A stretch of 64,000 bases of DNA from Armadillidium nasatum (Eukaryota; Arthropoda; Malacostraca; Isopoda; Armadillidiidae): assembly GCA_009176605.1 (NCBI GenBank), contig SEYY01000812.1, positions 1-64,000 of the forward strand, given 5' to 3'. Shown one piece after another: positions 26,040 through 40,600 of the stretch (position 1 is the first letter of the stretch; the number at the start of each line of letters is the position of its first letter). The position numbers and the translations under genes are program-made. The notes under the pieces were generated by a model. That model worked only from the letters and a program-made list of their open reading frames with translations. It searched no databases and was not told the origin of the DNA.

Positions 26040-28263
26040 TTTTCTTATTGCCTTTCTTTTATGTTGTCTAAGAGGAACATGATCATGATCATCTCTTTTT
26101 AAGCACCAACAGTAGTCAGTACTCACATCCCAGTGGCCCTGATATCTTTCCTCCATCACTTTTATATCCTGATGGAACTGTAATCTCCGCAGTTGTCTGG
26201 AAAGTAGTCTAAATGGGAAATAAGAAAATGCATTTTAATTGACATGTTTGTGCCTAATGCTTGAAAGTTCTGCAGCAGTTCGTCTACTACTTGTTCGTAA
26301 TCTGTACTTCGGCGATTTCCCAAAAAATTTGTCACGACATCTGAAAGAGAGCCATTCGGCGATTTCCAAAAACATTTGTCACTACAGATCTGAAAGAGAG
26401 CCAAGCCCTTCTTTCTTTGTTCACCATAACATCAGTGAAGTTAGGATCTGAAAAAAGTTTTCTAATTTGCGGACCGTCAAAGATTCCTGCTTCTATTTTA
26501 CTGTCACTTAGTTTTGGAAATGCATTTTTCAGGTAACATAACATCTTCATCTTTGTTTAGTGCTCAGACGAAATTCTTCATAATTCCAAGCTTTATATGT
26601 AGAGGTGGAAGTAAAACATTTCCTCACTGTAATCTCCGCAGTTGTAAAGTAGTCTAAATGGGAACTAAGAAAATGCATTTTAATTGACGTGTTTGTGCCT
26701 AATGCTTGAAAGTTCTGCAGCAGTTAGTCTACTACATGTTCGTAATCTGTACTTCGGCGATTTCCCAGAAAATTTGTCATGACAGATCAGAAAGAGAGCC
26801 AATCCCTTCTTTCTTTGTTCACCATAACATCAGTGAAGTGAGGATCTGCAAAAAGTTTTCTAATTTGCGGACTGTCGAAGATTCCTGCTTCTATTTTACC
26901 ATCACTTAGTTTTGGAAATTCATTTTTCAGATAACAGAAAACATCTCCATCTTTGTTTAGTGCTCGGACGAAATTCTTCATAATTCCAAGCTTTATATTT
27001 ATATGTAGAGGTGGAAGTAAAACATTTTTAGGTTTGATTACAGGTTAAAACAAAACATTATGATGACCTGGTTCAAGTTCATTTCTGATCGGCCATTGGC
27101 GTCGTATGTAGTGTTCCTTAATTGCTTGACTATCCCAAAGACACAGGAAACATGGATATTTAGTGTAACCCACTTGTTGACCAAGCAAAATAGATATTAC
27201 CTATAAAAAAAACATGGGTTAAATTAATTTACTTTGTATTGAACGTAAAAGATCCCTCTTTCTTTCTCAAATGAATAAAGATACAAAATTTCTGAAATAT
27301 AGATATATTCTTACATTCATGTCTCCACATATCTTCCAATTGTGTGTTTCATAGTTTAAAACCTGAATCAGATGCTTCAGGTTGTCGTATGTTTCAGTAA
27401 GCATCACTGAAAAACCAATTTTACCTTTGTTAAGAAGTACTGCTTTTAAACTTTTGGTGGAACTGTCTATGAACAGTCGCCATTCTACAGGAACATACTC
27501 CACACCCAATTCGTTAATGAGACCTTTCACATCATTGCATTAAGTAAGAGATTTGGATTGATCAGCAGTGAAATATTTATGAAACTCCCTTTCACGATGG
27601 CGGTACCAATAAAATGTTTCTGAACTTAACAAATTGTTTTCGCGAAGCCGTGACTCAAGCAATTGGGTAGATTCTTTTGACAATCCCAAATCTCTAGTCA
27701 AATTATTAAGTTCTGATTGCCTTAAAGCCTAGGTTGATTCATCTCAGAAGTGCCTTCATGCATAGGGGAACCATCAGCATCATCATCGAGAGCAGCATCA
27801 TGTAATTCGTCCTCGGAGTCTTGCATCAAGAAAGTTTTGTCTGGATGATTAGGAATTGGAGTTCCTGGACCATGAGGTACTGGTTTTATGGCAGATGGAA
27901 CTTCAGAATATTTCACGTGTTGCTTGTTCTTTCAATTTATTCCTAAAAGCAAACAAAACAAACATATGCAGTTTCTTCCACCAAATGTATATATTACATT
28001 TTTAATACAATAAAAGAAAACATTCATAAATATGTCATACCTGTTAAATTCGTCATGCAGAAATAACAGTCACTAACATGATCTTTGCCTTCCCTCCACA
28101 CCATTGGAACACCAAAGAGGAGAAACTTTTGTTTTCCCTTGCTTCAACTCCTTAAACCTTTAACACACATTTTGCAGCAGACAAGAGGTGCAAAGGTTTT
28201 ATCCTGATCTCCAAGTTTTACTCCAAAGTAAGCAAAGTAGCTTTTTTGAAGGGAAGGATCCAT
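26040..28263 (-). pseudogene. Three-exon pseudogene of an unnamed multi-copy animal family (CFLCLWDS motif)
   Basis: Reading the minus strand, exon 1 (28263-28041) starts MDPSLQKSYFAYFGVKLGD and carries CC-x2-C and CYFCM motifs. Intron 1 (28040-27943) begins GTATGA and ends TTTTAG. Exon 2 (27942-27315) has VPSAIKPVPHG, an acidic stretch, then GVEYVPVEWRLFIDSSTKSL. Intron 2 (27314-27201) begins GTAAGA and ends TTATAG. Exon 3 (27200 to about 26040) has GYTKYPCFLCLWDS, LPPLHINIKLGIMKNFVRAL, MHFLISHLDYFPDNCGDYS and YQGHWDVSTDYCW. I have a clear memory of such proteins in many arthropods and cnidarians but know no name or function; the paired Cys motifs suggest metal binding. Exon 1 has one in-frame TGA where Trp is expected, exon 2 has a TGA, a TAA and a frame change, and exon 3 has an internal duplication and further stops. 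The frame conserved across both splice junctions argues against retrocopying. Confidence 0.75.
26183..27030 (-). repeat. Partial internal duplication in exon 3 of the pseudogene
   Basis: The segment around 26183-26620 repeats 26632-27030: both hold GTAATCTCCGCAGTTGT, TGCTTGAAAGTTCTGCAGCA and TTCGGCGATTTCCCA in the same order. The left copy has an extra short local repeat of GGCGATTTCC. The two copies differ at several sites, so the duplication is not very recent. It explains why this part of the protein (FPKLSDSKIEAGIFDGPQIR) occurs twice. Confidence 0.8.
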
Positions 28264-28289
28264 TGGGAAATTTTTTTAAATTATGATTA

Positions 28290-29090
28290 TGTGACCGACT
28301 GAGCTGAAATTTACAATATATATGCATTTTTTAAATCTAAGAACTTTCGATTCTTATCCCCAATTTCTACAACATTAACAGAAAACATTTGGGAATATTA
28401 CTTATGGCGATTGATTATAGAAGTTCAAATTTTTTTTTGAAAAAAAAATTGAAAAAAACATAAAAAAAAAAAAAAAAAAATTTATTAAAAAAAATCCCTG
28501 TGTTGAATGTTTCTCAAGATTGGATATTGTTTAGAGGAGGGAAGGATCTAAAACTTTTATTTAAGACACTTTTAAAACCTAATTGTATAGTTCGAGATAC
28601 AGCCTCTCAAAATTTGGAAAATTTGAAATTTCATCAAAAATTGGTAATTTTCGAAAAGCTGTATCTCGAATCAGACAAATAGGTTTTAAAAGTGTTTTAA
28701 ATAAAAGTTTTAGATCTATCCCTCCTCTAATAAAGTTCCAAAAATAAAAGACTTCCAATCAATATATATATATTTTTTTTTTACAAATTTTTTTGTCCTA
28801 ATGTGTGAATTATTCAAAATTTGAAAAAAAAAATTTTTTTGACACCTGGTCAAGTAAGGGCATAAAACATTTTTTCTGTTATGCACACATCAAAAATCTG
28901 TAAGAAGTTTTTGTAGCCAATAGATTTTGGAATATACACACCAAATTTCAGACCAAAAAAATTTTTTTATGCGGCCTCACTGTAGATTTGAACGTACCTT
29001 AAATTTCCGAAATAACTTCTAAACTTTAAATCACTCATAAAAACGTTAGGAATGGAATTTTTTCGTCAGGGAAAAAAAAGCTATCTATAC
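28290..29090. repeat. Dispersed non-coding repeat, copy 2
   Basis: It resembles 1-960 in order: AGCTGAAATTT start, inverted central segments, TTTTTGTAGCCAATA near 28908 and AAACGTTAGGAATGGA near 29040. It begins about 30 bases upstream of the pseudogene start codon. A solo LTR at 29091 splits it, and its end continues at 30875. Confidence 0.65.
28531..28730. repeat. 200-base imperfect palindrome
   Basis: The left arm from 28531 (TTAGAGGAGGGAAGGATCTA) is mirrored by the right arm ending at 28730. The arms are about 74 bases with about six or seven mismatches by eye, and the loop is about 52 bases. It lies in the centre of the dispersed repeat; copy 1 keeps only the innermost part of the inversion. 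Confidence 0.8.
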
Positions 29091-30870
29091 TGTTATGATA
29101 ATTCACTTACATGAGAGGTGCCAGCAAGTATGTTCTATCTATTCCGCTTTTCAAGCGACCTTTGACACCTTCAAAGCTTCCTTGTTTAGCCTATATAGAA
29201 CCCAAGGAACGTCTTTGTTTCCCAATGATACGAGATGTGACCATATAAAGACCAGCTCCGCTACTGGGTGAAGAAATTAAAAATAATCAGAAAAATAACT
29301 CCTCCAAGATTGGAGAACATGAAACAACGTACTCACCGAATCTGTGACCTTTATTGTTTTAATGTACCAGGGAACTCATTCAAACCAAAATGAAGGAAAA
29401 CAAGAAGTATAAAACGACAAGCATAAAAAATATTTATTCTCTTTATCAATTAACTTTACAAACTAAAATATATATATATAAACACCTACACCTATTTATT
29501 AATAAAGAGAGGCCTCTACTAACTAAACAAAGAGTTTCAATTTAATATCTATATATCGCTATTCACAATTTGTATGTTTACCTGATAAACAATTTAATAT
29601 GGAGATCAATAATTAAATAATATATTAGAAATAATCAATATATATAAAAAATAATAATAACGTAATAAAGAATAAGAAAAAAAATACTTCAATAGTCAAA
29701 TCATAACTTCCTTAATAAAAATAAATTTTAAAAAGGACAATACTTTTCTCTCAGTAACCAATAAGAAATCCTAAAATAACTCAATTAAATAAATTTAAAA
29801 ATTGATTCCATAATTAAACTTATACAAAATTTGACAATTAATAATAAACCTTTAATACTTGAGCACCCTAAAATAAGTCTTTTTACACCAAACTTCAAAA
29901 ATAACACCAAGAATACTTATTTGTGATAAACCAGATTCCTTAATTGCAACAAGATAAATAATATTATGTGTTAACTTCAAATGATAACCTGACTTACAAA
30001 GTCTTTTCTCAATGCAGTTTTGGAGAGTTTGTAATTCCCAACTCTCATTAACCAATTTAGATAATTTTATATAGATTATAAACAAACAAGAACTTTTTTC
30101 ATACCTTGGACATGACTATCCTTCAGGGAAAATTTACTCTCTTCAAGAGTATTATTGAGTTTTTCCAACAATCTTTTAAAACCTTCAAGGTCAGTGCTAC
30201 CACCTGTATAAAAATCTGACGAAATTTGGATAAGGTCACTCTTCAGTTTCTTCCAAAGTCTTAATCAATGTTTCAATTTATGTTGAGTCCAACACTGGTT
30301 CCCTTTAAAAAATATAAAGCAGACACAAAAAATTTACTTTTATTCAAATTTTTATTTTTCCCTAAACTAATTTAATACACTTTATAACTTCTTCTTGTAA
30401 GCAAACTTAAATTTAAAGTGAGGATACTTATTATTTGAAGCTTAATAAACTTAGACTATAATTCACTTACGTTAATGTAACTGCTTCTCTAATTTATTTA
30501 TTTATTTTTTTTTTTATCTCTTATTAATTTATACTTTAAGCTTTTAATTTAGATGGAATTTTTAACCAAGCCTTATTTTACTTTAAAAAATTATATATAT
30601 ATATATATTTTTTTTTTTTTAAATTTATATTCCATAATAACTCATATAACCATTTCTTACCTAGATAGGGGTTAACACTATTCCAGATAAATTCTTTTAC
30701 TGATTCTCGGATCTTATCCAATCTGATAACTATTTTCTTCTTTCCTAATAATACTTATTTTTCTTCTCTATCAATATATATAGTTGCACAGCAATTCAAT
30801 GCTTACAACTTTTACTTAATATGCTATTTCTATTTCCTGGGGAGGAGAAACATAATGAACTCTCTCTTCA
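29091..30870 (-). mobile_element. Solo LTR, same family as element 2
   Basis: Read on the minus strand it matches the element-2 LTR, clearest at its 3' end (CATGTAAGTGAATTATCATAACA against CATGTAAGTGAAACTTCATTACA, each here cut to the alignable end) and at the CTCCAA...TTGGAG-type segment near 29310. It begins TG and ends CA in both readings and is flanked by a 4-base direct repeat, ATAC (29087-29090 and 30871-30874). The flanks join into the dispersed repeat seen at 1-960. It is much more diverged than the element-2 LTR pair, so it is older. Solo LTRs arise by recombination between the two LTRs. Confidence 0.85.
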
Positions 30871-30874
30871 ATAC

Positions 30875-31085
30875 TTAAATTTTCAGGAGAATCGGATGAA
30901 AATTTTTTTTTTCCCAACAATGGCTCGGTCTAATGAAAATGAATATAACAACCGGTCTAATTCTGTTCTAATTGGGGGGCTTCGCCCCCTTTTGGGGTTA
31001 TGCCGGTCTAATTCCATTCTAATTTCCCCCCTTTAGGGGGAAAAATTGATATTTTTGCTATTATTTAGGTTTTTTTATCGATTAT
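30875..31085. other. End of dispersed repeat, then G/C-run hairpins
   Basis: 30875-30910 continues the interrupted repeat. Then GGTCTAATTC-type sequence recurs about three times, and GGGGGGCTTCGCCCCC near 30977 and CCCCCCTTTAGGGGG near 31025 form short tight hairpins. No gene. Confidence 0.5.
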
Positions 31086-31173
31086 TGGTGCAAAACCGCT
31101 GCATTTACCAATCTAGCTCCTTTCTAGCTTGCTAGAAAGGTGGTAGACTGGTATTTGCGGAGGTTTTGCACCA
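31086..31173. repeat. 88-base long hairpin, almost no loop
   Basis: TGGTGCAAAACC opens the segment and GGTTTTGCACCA closes it; the centre is TTTCTAGCTTGCTAGAAA. The arms are 44 bases with about six to eight mismatches. It could be a very small foldback element or the source of a hairpin RNA. The sequence alone does not decide. Confidence 0.75.
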
Positions 31174-31357
31174 TATACTACTCGGGAAAAGTGACTTTCC
31201 CACAAAGAAAACAAAAATGGTCAGGATCATTTCTGCACTTTCTATTCATTTCTGAAATTCAGGAGAAGCGTTATATTATGCAAGTTGTGAACAATAGGCA
31301 AAAATATAAACTCGTATAATAATGCAAATTTAAATGTGCAAAATTTGAATTCAATAA

Positions 31358-31487
<130 letters not shown>

Positions 31488-31554
31488 CATAAAAAATGTA
31501 TCATCTACCATCATTGTTGTACCACATGATTTTCTGCTTACAAATTAATATATA

Positions 31555-33621
31555 CAGTGGAACTCCAATATTCGTCCCTGCAAGTATTTGTCTTTTCCGA
31601 TATTTGCCCTGTTTTTTCATCAAAATTCGTCGAAAAGTTAATATTCGTCCTACCTACGAAAGCCGGCAGAGAGCAGCTGATTGCCATTTTGTGTTGGTTG
31701 TTTAGCTGAAGCATTTGATTGAAAGTGCGCGCAATAAAACATGTTATTTTTTTTAATATTTTGCAGTTTTTGCAGTTTATTATTAAAGAAATATAGTTAC
31801 CATGGGTCGTAAGAAGTGCAATGATGATAATAGTGGTAAAAAAAAAAAAAAAGCAGTGTGAAGTACCATTGATTTAAAGGAAAAAATTATGGCGAAGTTT
31901 GAAGCTGTAACACGTGTCGCTGATTTAGTAAAGGAATTTGATATGCCGAGAACTACCATTGCTAGCATAATAAAAAAAAAAGGATGCTATTAAATCAGCT
32001 GAATTTGCAGAAGGTGTAACAATTCTTTCTTCTAAAAGATCGCCACTGATTGAGAACATGGAAAAGTTGTTATTAGTTTGGATAACTGAAAAACAAATTT
32101 CTGGTGATAGTATTTCAGAAGCTATAATCTGTGAGAAAGCAAAGTCACTCTTTCAAGATATGCAGAAAGATGGGCCTAGGACATCAACTAGCGCTGATGA
32201 TGCCGATTTCAAGGCAAGTAGTAGCTGGTTCCGCAATTTTGAATCGCACACAGGCATTCATAGTGTAATTAGACATGGCGAGGCAGCAAGTTTGAATGCA
32301 GAAGGAGCTAAACAGTTTGTGATAGATATTAAGAACTTCGTAGATGCTGAGGAATATGTCCCTCAGCATGTTTTCAATTGGCGAAACAGGGTTGTTTTGG
32401 AAGAAGGTGCCAAGACGCACCTACATTACAAAAGAGGAAAGTTCACTGCCGGGCCATAAGCCTATGAAAGACAAGGTTAACCCTTATGCTCTGTGGAAAT
32501 GCTAGTGGTGATTACAAAATTAAGCCATTGCCATTTACAATTCTGAAAATCCGAGAGTATTAAAGCAAAATAATATCATTAAAAGTAAATTGAATTTCAT
32601 GTAGCGATTAAATAGTAAAGCTTGGGTGACTAGGCAATATTTTTTAGAGTAGATTCATGAAGTCTTTGCCCCAAGTACAAAAGCTTACCTAGAAATTATT
32701 AATCTACCTGTGAAAGTTTTATTAATTTTGGACAATGCTACTGCTCATCCCCCTGGCTTAGAAGACATTATATTCGCGTTAAATATCTACCCCCAAATGC
32801 AACTCCACTGATTCAAACCATGGATCAACAAGTAATTTCGAACTTTAAGAAACTGTATACAAAAGCACTGTTTCGAAGATGTTTTGAGGTCACGCCAGAG
32901 ACCGAGCTTACATTGCGTGATTTTTGGAAAACCACTTTAATATCCTGCATTGTTTAAGGCTAATTGATAAAGCATGGAATGAAGTCACCACCTGAACAAT
33001 GAATTCTGCATTTAAAAAGGTATGGCCAGAGTGTGTATCAGAAAGAGACTTTAATGGTTTTCAAGAACAGCCTGTTGTTGATGAACTTGTTGCTTTGGGA
33101 GTATCCATGGGATTGGAGATTGACAACTCAGATTTTGAAGAATTGGTTGAGGAACATAGAACGGATCTGACCACACAGGAGCTACTCAAACTTCATAAAG
33201 ACATTGCTTGATGATGTAATGGAAGTCAACTCGCCTTCCAACCAATAATAACCTATAACCTTAAAAATAAAATCTCTTAATAACTAATTGTTTTTCTCAT
33301 CCAAAAGGTAAATTTCTTTTTTAAAATTTTATTTGTGTTTAGCATTTATGTAGGCCTACACAGTGCGTATTATGTATTATTTATGGCAGTACGCTGGGTA
33401 ATATGTCTGTAGTTAAATTGTACAGTGTATGAAATAATTTCGGAGATCGATTCTAGAGTGAAATTTTTTTTTGTTAAAGAATAGATAGGCAAAATTCGAG
33501 GCTGGGAACGAATTAATCCATTTTTAGTTAATTTTTATGGGAAAAATTGTTCGATATTTGTCTTTTTCGATATTCATCATCCCTTCAGGAACGGATTAAT
33601 GACGAATATTGGAGTTCCACT
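31555..33621 (+). mobile_element. Tigger/pogo-like DNA transposon, whole in outline but inactive
   Basis: Inverted ends read CAGTGGAACTCCAATATTCG at 31555 and its complement up to 33621, each beside a TA, the expected target duplication of this superfamily. The transposase begins at 31802 (MGRKKC). It keeps a CENP-B-like helix-turn-helix (LKEKIMAKFEAVTRVADLVK), a second DNA-binding domain (MEKLLLVWITEKQISGDSI), DDE blocks (GNASGDYKIKPLPF near 32503, LLILDNATAHPPGLE near 32716) and the C-terminus MNSAFKKVWPECVSE. Several stops and frame changes break it, including an early in-frame TGA after a Lys-rich run. Confidence 0.9.
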
Positions 33622-33626
33622 ATATA

Positions 33627-33714
<88 letters not shown>
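33621..33714. repeat. (TA)n microsatellite
   Basis: It directly adjoins the right end of the Tigger-like element, which targets TA. Confidence 0.95.
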
Positions 33715-33716
<2 letters not shown>

Positions 33717-33919
33717 TCCCTGCTTTTATTCCAATTTTAAAAAAAGCTAAATATTTACTCTTTTCAAAATATTTTAGAACGGCTCTAGATCAATAACCTG
33801 ACCTGATTGGATTAAATGAATTGCATTTTTGAATTCAGCGTTTCGAAAATATATGTATTCAGCAAAAAACCTAAACCGGGAAAATGTCGCAGACCAGTGA
33901 TAAGTACTCATTTGACATG

Positions 33920-34166
33920 CCTTTCTACACACTCATCTTTTCTGTGTCCAACTCTCCTACCCCAGACTTAACTACTATGCTCAATCTTGCATGTATTCTG
34001 CTGGTAAAGTCTGGAACACACTCCCTTCATTTATTTTTCCAACTTGCTATGACTTAGACACTTTTAAATGCCATGTATTGGGGCATGTCAGCCTTTTAAA
34101 TTGACCCGATTTCTGAATTGCTCCCTAACTCTAGTGGTAACTTGGTAGGCCTTTGCCCACCAGAGG

Positions 34167-34167
<1 letters not shown>
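33920..34167 (+). mobile_element. LINE 3'-end fragment followed by (TA)n
   Basis: It matches the LINE tail at 17516-17760: TTTTCTGTGTCCAACTC, then CCCCAGACTTAAC, then a 3' end like GGCCTTTGCCCACCAGAGG. The (TA)n array starts directly after it. It is strongly 5'-truncated. Confidence 0.75.
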
Positions 34168-34255
<88 letters not shown>

Positions 34256-34265
34256 ATATATATAT
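34168..34265. repeat. (TA)n microsatellite
   Basis: It lies between a LINE tail and the left end of the foldback element. Confidence 0.95.
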
Positions 34266-36546
<2,281 letters not shown>

Positions 36547-36575
36547 ATAATATATATATATAATATATTATATTA

Positions 36576-36649
<74 letters not shown>

Positions 36650-36650
36650 T
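36547..36650. repeat. (TA)n microsatellite, interrupted
   Basis: TA array with several TTA phase breaks directly after the foldback element; the array before it at 34168 suggests insertion into TA-rich DNA. Confidence 0.9.
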
Positions 36651-36851
36651 TTATATATTTTATTTAAAATTCTGCGAATAGTAAATTATATTAAAAATTA
36701 CCATACAGTATATATATATTTCACTTCCAAAAAACAAAGCAGTAAATAAAAAAAAAAAAAAAATTTTTTATTTTTTTTTTTATTTTTAAATATACATTAC
36801 AGTATCTGAGATTGTTTTTTTTGCATTTTCAAAGTGCTTCATCAACTTCAA

Positions 36852-38341
36852 TCAGTGAGTTTCATATTCTGATGTTTTGAATATGAAAGTGATTAAAGGA
36901 ATGGCTGTTGTTGCAAAGTTGTAGAGTTCATCTGTATCCAAAATAGGTTTGGCATTAGTTCCAGGTTTTTGAAAGCTTGTCCTGGCTGTCAGCTTCTTAA
37001 TAGATCCACCGATTTCATTGCATGGTCCTTTACCATGGCTTGTTGCATAGAAATGCCATTCTGCATCAACTCTCAAGTAATTTTTTTGATAACAAAGGTT
37101 AATGAAGTTTTTTTTTGTATTGTGCATCACTCCCACCACCGAAGTAGAATAATTTGGTGATCCTATGTGATGTTTTTAAGAAATTTATTAGTCTAGTTTG
37201 GAGTATGTGAACTGCAATTATATCATGCTGATTTCAGTCAGAAATTGCAACAAAACTTTTGTGTAGTAATTCATTTTCTGTACAGTAGTAGGCAACAAAT
37301 GGATGTAGTGTTGCTTTTCTATTTTTCCTTTGAATTGACTAAGCTGCTTCTTGCACAATAAAGGAGTAATTTTCTGAAAAATCACCAATAACTACAAATT
37401 CACCTTCATTTAGTTCATGTTTCTTTTCTTGTAAAAACTTGTTTGATATTTGGCAAAGAATTCATCTGCTGATAATTTTGTATATCAGTTGTAATCCATT
37501 TGCTGAACTCGACCTCATAGAACCCTTTTCTGTCAAATGTTATTAATTAAATATTATTAATTTTTCTTTTTTGTAGCATTTTTCACATTCACCAAATAAC
37601 ATTTCTCCAGTGCAGATTATACTGGAGAAGGGCAAAATAGTCCCTATAGTGGGATATATAACTTGCATCTAGGCTATTCTCAGGAGTGTCAAAATTTGTT
37701 GCATCATTTATAAAAACTGTTTCAATAGCTTCCATTCAAAGTTAAACATTTTGATGTTTAGTACAGATGTACACAGAATGTGTACCGCTTGCTCCTGTTA
37801 ACACATTCTTTTGGTTGAAGCTCTGCAAGCTTTGAGAACCCAATATTTAGTGCTGGATACTTTTCTTTGCAGTCCTCATACACTTTCATATTACATAGCA
37901 TGAGGATTTTTTGTTTTCTTTCACAACAGCCATCAGCTCTTTTTACACAGACAGTCTTTCATACCTGACATTTCTCTACTCATGTCTGGAGAATAATATG
38001 TCTAACTTTTGTAGCAGTGTCCCTAAACATGTTTCCCTAACTGAGGATTCAAATTTTCTTTGTAATTTATCTGTTACTTTATGAGCTTCTTTGTGTATCA
38101 TATACTGTGTTATGCTCTATTTTTTTTCACTGGTGTCTCATCTAGTTTGGTCAAAGATGTATTGAAAGTTTCAAGCTCATAATCCATTTCTAATTCACAA
38201 TCACTATCATATTGTGTTTGAAATGATGTGTTGGATGAGGATGTATCATTTTCACCTAAATGAAGTCCTGTAGGTATATTTTTCATGTTTTTTAAGTGGA
38301 TCACAGAAATTACATCCAGTATTCAATGAACGGAGATTCAT
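36852..38341 (-). pseudogene. Transposase-like pseudogene, unnamed family, copy A
   Basis: Reading down from 38341 it starts MNLRSLNTGCNFCDPLK, a Cys-rich N-terminus also seen in copy B. It continues through a Glu/Asp-rich section, then VVIGDFSENYSFIVQEAA near 37400, HPFVAYYCTENELLHKSF near 37310, and KNFINLCYQKNYLRVDAEWH followed by FYATSHGKGPCNEIGG near 37090-37015. The order of conserved acidic blocks is what an RNase H-fold DDE transposase would show, but I infer this only from spacing. Many stops and frame changes break it. I remember the family as multi-copy in arthropods, but it has no name I can give. A TIR-like end lies upstream of it at 39100-39463. Confidence 0.7.
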
Positions 38342-39099
38342 GTTTACCTAGATTAAAAAGTTATAAACAATTGTTATATTACCAGGCACAACTACGAAGC
38401 ACAAGCCAACAAAGATATTTCAATGGAAAGTCAGTTATTAAAATATAAATGAAGATATAATGAATAATAAAAAAACTTCTTTAAATACATGAGAGTTCTT
38501 ACCAAGTTAGGTGGTTAATGCTCAGGACTGTAGGTAGGTGTAGGTAGGATCTCTCACAGTGACTGAGCTCTGGAGTAGTTGCTGGCTTATACTGACCACC
38601 ACCATTCACACATCAAATCATGCTTCAATTTGTAGTTTTGTAGCACTACAGTTATGTTTTTTATTTCTTCCTGTTCAATTTAAATTAGTTATTTATATAT
38701 GAATAATACCTGTAAGTAGATGAGAAAATGTAGTTATTTATTACGTATATATATTGATCTTTAAGTAATAAATAACAGGTTTTATTTAATTGCTATTATA
38801 ATTACTAATACTAATGTTAATAAATATTTAGTAATGAATTTCTGAATTTATAACTTTTCTAAAAATAAAATAGAGGAAGGCAAATTTGTATTTGCAACTT
38901 CTAAAGGTAAATTTGTTGCTTACAAAATAAAGACAAGACACATATATGTGCGCATCTCAATTTTTTTAAAATCATTATATTTTGCTAAGAAGGGTTCAAA
39001 AAAATTGTAGCAATTAAAATAAACTAAAACCTAAGATAATTTTTTTTTCATGCCACTTTATACATATATACCAATTGTTAACTAAAGTTACCAAAAAAT
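38342..39099. other. AT-rich internal part of the copy-A unit
   Basis: No gene is recognised. It lies between the pseudogene start and the TIR-like end at 39100. Confidence 0.4.
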
Positions 39100-39463
39100 T
39101 TGTTTAAATGTCAAATGACCTTTTCAAGGTGAAAGGTCAATACAAAGTAAACTGTTTGCTTTACGTTCTAGAGTAAATATGCATAGAGTAAAAGTTGTTT
39201 GTCAACTAAATAGCTTTAAAATGGTACCCAAAACAATTCTGTAGGTGCTATAGTTTCAGATATATTGAATGTTGACCTTTTGCTTGTTTTGCAAAAATGA
39301 CCATTTTGATGAAACTTTAGGAGGTCATATCTCCAGAATTGAATGACCTACAGCAGTGGGACACATGCCATTGAATTTTTCTCACTGAGTTCTATAAGTA
39401 AAATAAATTTCATGAAATCTGAGAGGGTCATGAAAATGCTTGGTTGAACTGATATGGAACATT
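39100..39463. repeat. Single TIR-like end related to the foldback arms
   Basis: Read from 39463 leftwards it starts GTTCCATATCAGTTCAACC and runs through segments in the same order as the foldback arm at 34266: a GACC block, a CTACAG...GGTCAT-type segment and GAGATATGACCTCC. Divergence is high. It appears to be the right end of the unit that holds copy A; I could not find the partner end. Confidence 0.6.
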
Positions 39464-40282
39464 GAACATTTTATCAGCTGCTTCTGAACACACTTTCACA
39501 TTATTGTTAATAATCAGACCCAAATCTTTTTCTTGGTTCACAGACAAGACCATTTCCAGTTATAGTTATTCTACTTATTAAATTAACATACTTGAAGTAT
39601 GGAATTCCTTGATATTCTGTGATATATATGAAATATGAAGTATAATAATAAAGTACAATTTAAAATTACTTGAACTATCACTGGTTTTACTGATGATTTT
39701 ATATATAACAACAAGAGTTAAAATTTGCAGTCTTTAAATTATTTACATTTTGATACTTTTGACCTTTTGTTAATAATACTATCTCACTCATTAGTTTAAC
39801 TTATATTGATTTTACAACAGAGTTATGCTCTGGTTATATAATCACAATCAACTGACTAAGTTTTTAAAGCTTTAAGAATCAGTGTTTCCTGTACAGTATT
39901 TATTTGGCAAAAGGAGTTAATGTATAAATTAAAGCAATGAACTGAATATATGAACTTAATGAATAAGATGAGTCATAATTTTTTTCTTTACATTGATTGA
40001 CTTCAATAGATTTATAAATTTTATGATAGAATTTCTTAAATTTTCACATTTTAGGATTTAGATCAACATATTCCCACAGACAAACAGCCAAGAGAACCTT
40101 TGGCTGACACATTAATTTGAGGAAATGTTCTACTATTTACAAATAAAATTTTTTTTTATTTAAACCTTTGTATTATTTGCACTACTATGAGAAACTCTTA
40201 CTGTAATTTGTTAAAAATTGATTACATATTAAAGCAGCTTTTCTTTTGGGTCTTGATCAGACCTCTTTGATTATTTACAAGT
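39464..40282. other. No recognisable feature
   Basis: AT-rich sequence between two transposon-like units, with no gene or repeat that I recognise. Confidence 0.5.
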
Positions 40283-40600
40283 GGGCAATTCCAGCACAGG
40301 CAGTCCAGTGATATTCTTGACCCTCTTCAGTTGTTATGAAATTTGATATATGGGGTTATTTTGCCTAGAGAAATTGATTATCCAAGTTTTAGTTCAATCT
40401 GGAATGTACTTTTTGAGATATGAGGTCATGAAGGTCACACCCACTTTGGTAAATTAACCATAATGGGGCAAAAATTTGATGCAATATGGACATATTATAT
40501 ATCACTGAAAGATCAATATATTTTACATAAATAAAACTATTAAAAACCATGGGATTAAAATGGCAAATAACTTTAAGAAATTATTTATTTTTCCCCAGTG
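40283..40600 (+). repeat. Left TIR of the copy-B unit
   Basis: It matches the complement of about 44090-44551, ending near a shared GGATTAAAA...CAAATAACTTT segment, with one internal gap of about 120 bases. Confidence 0.8.
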
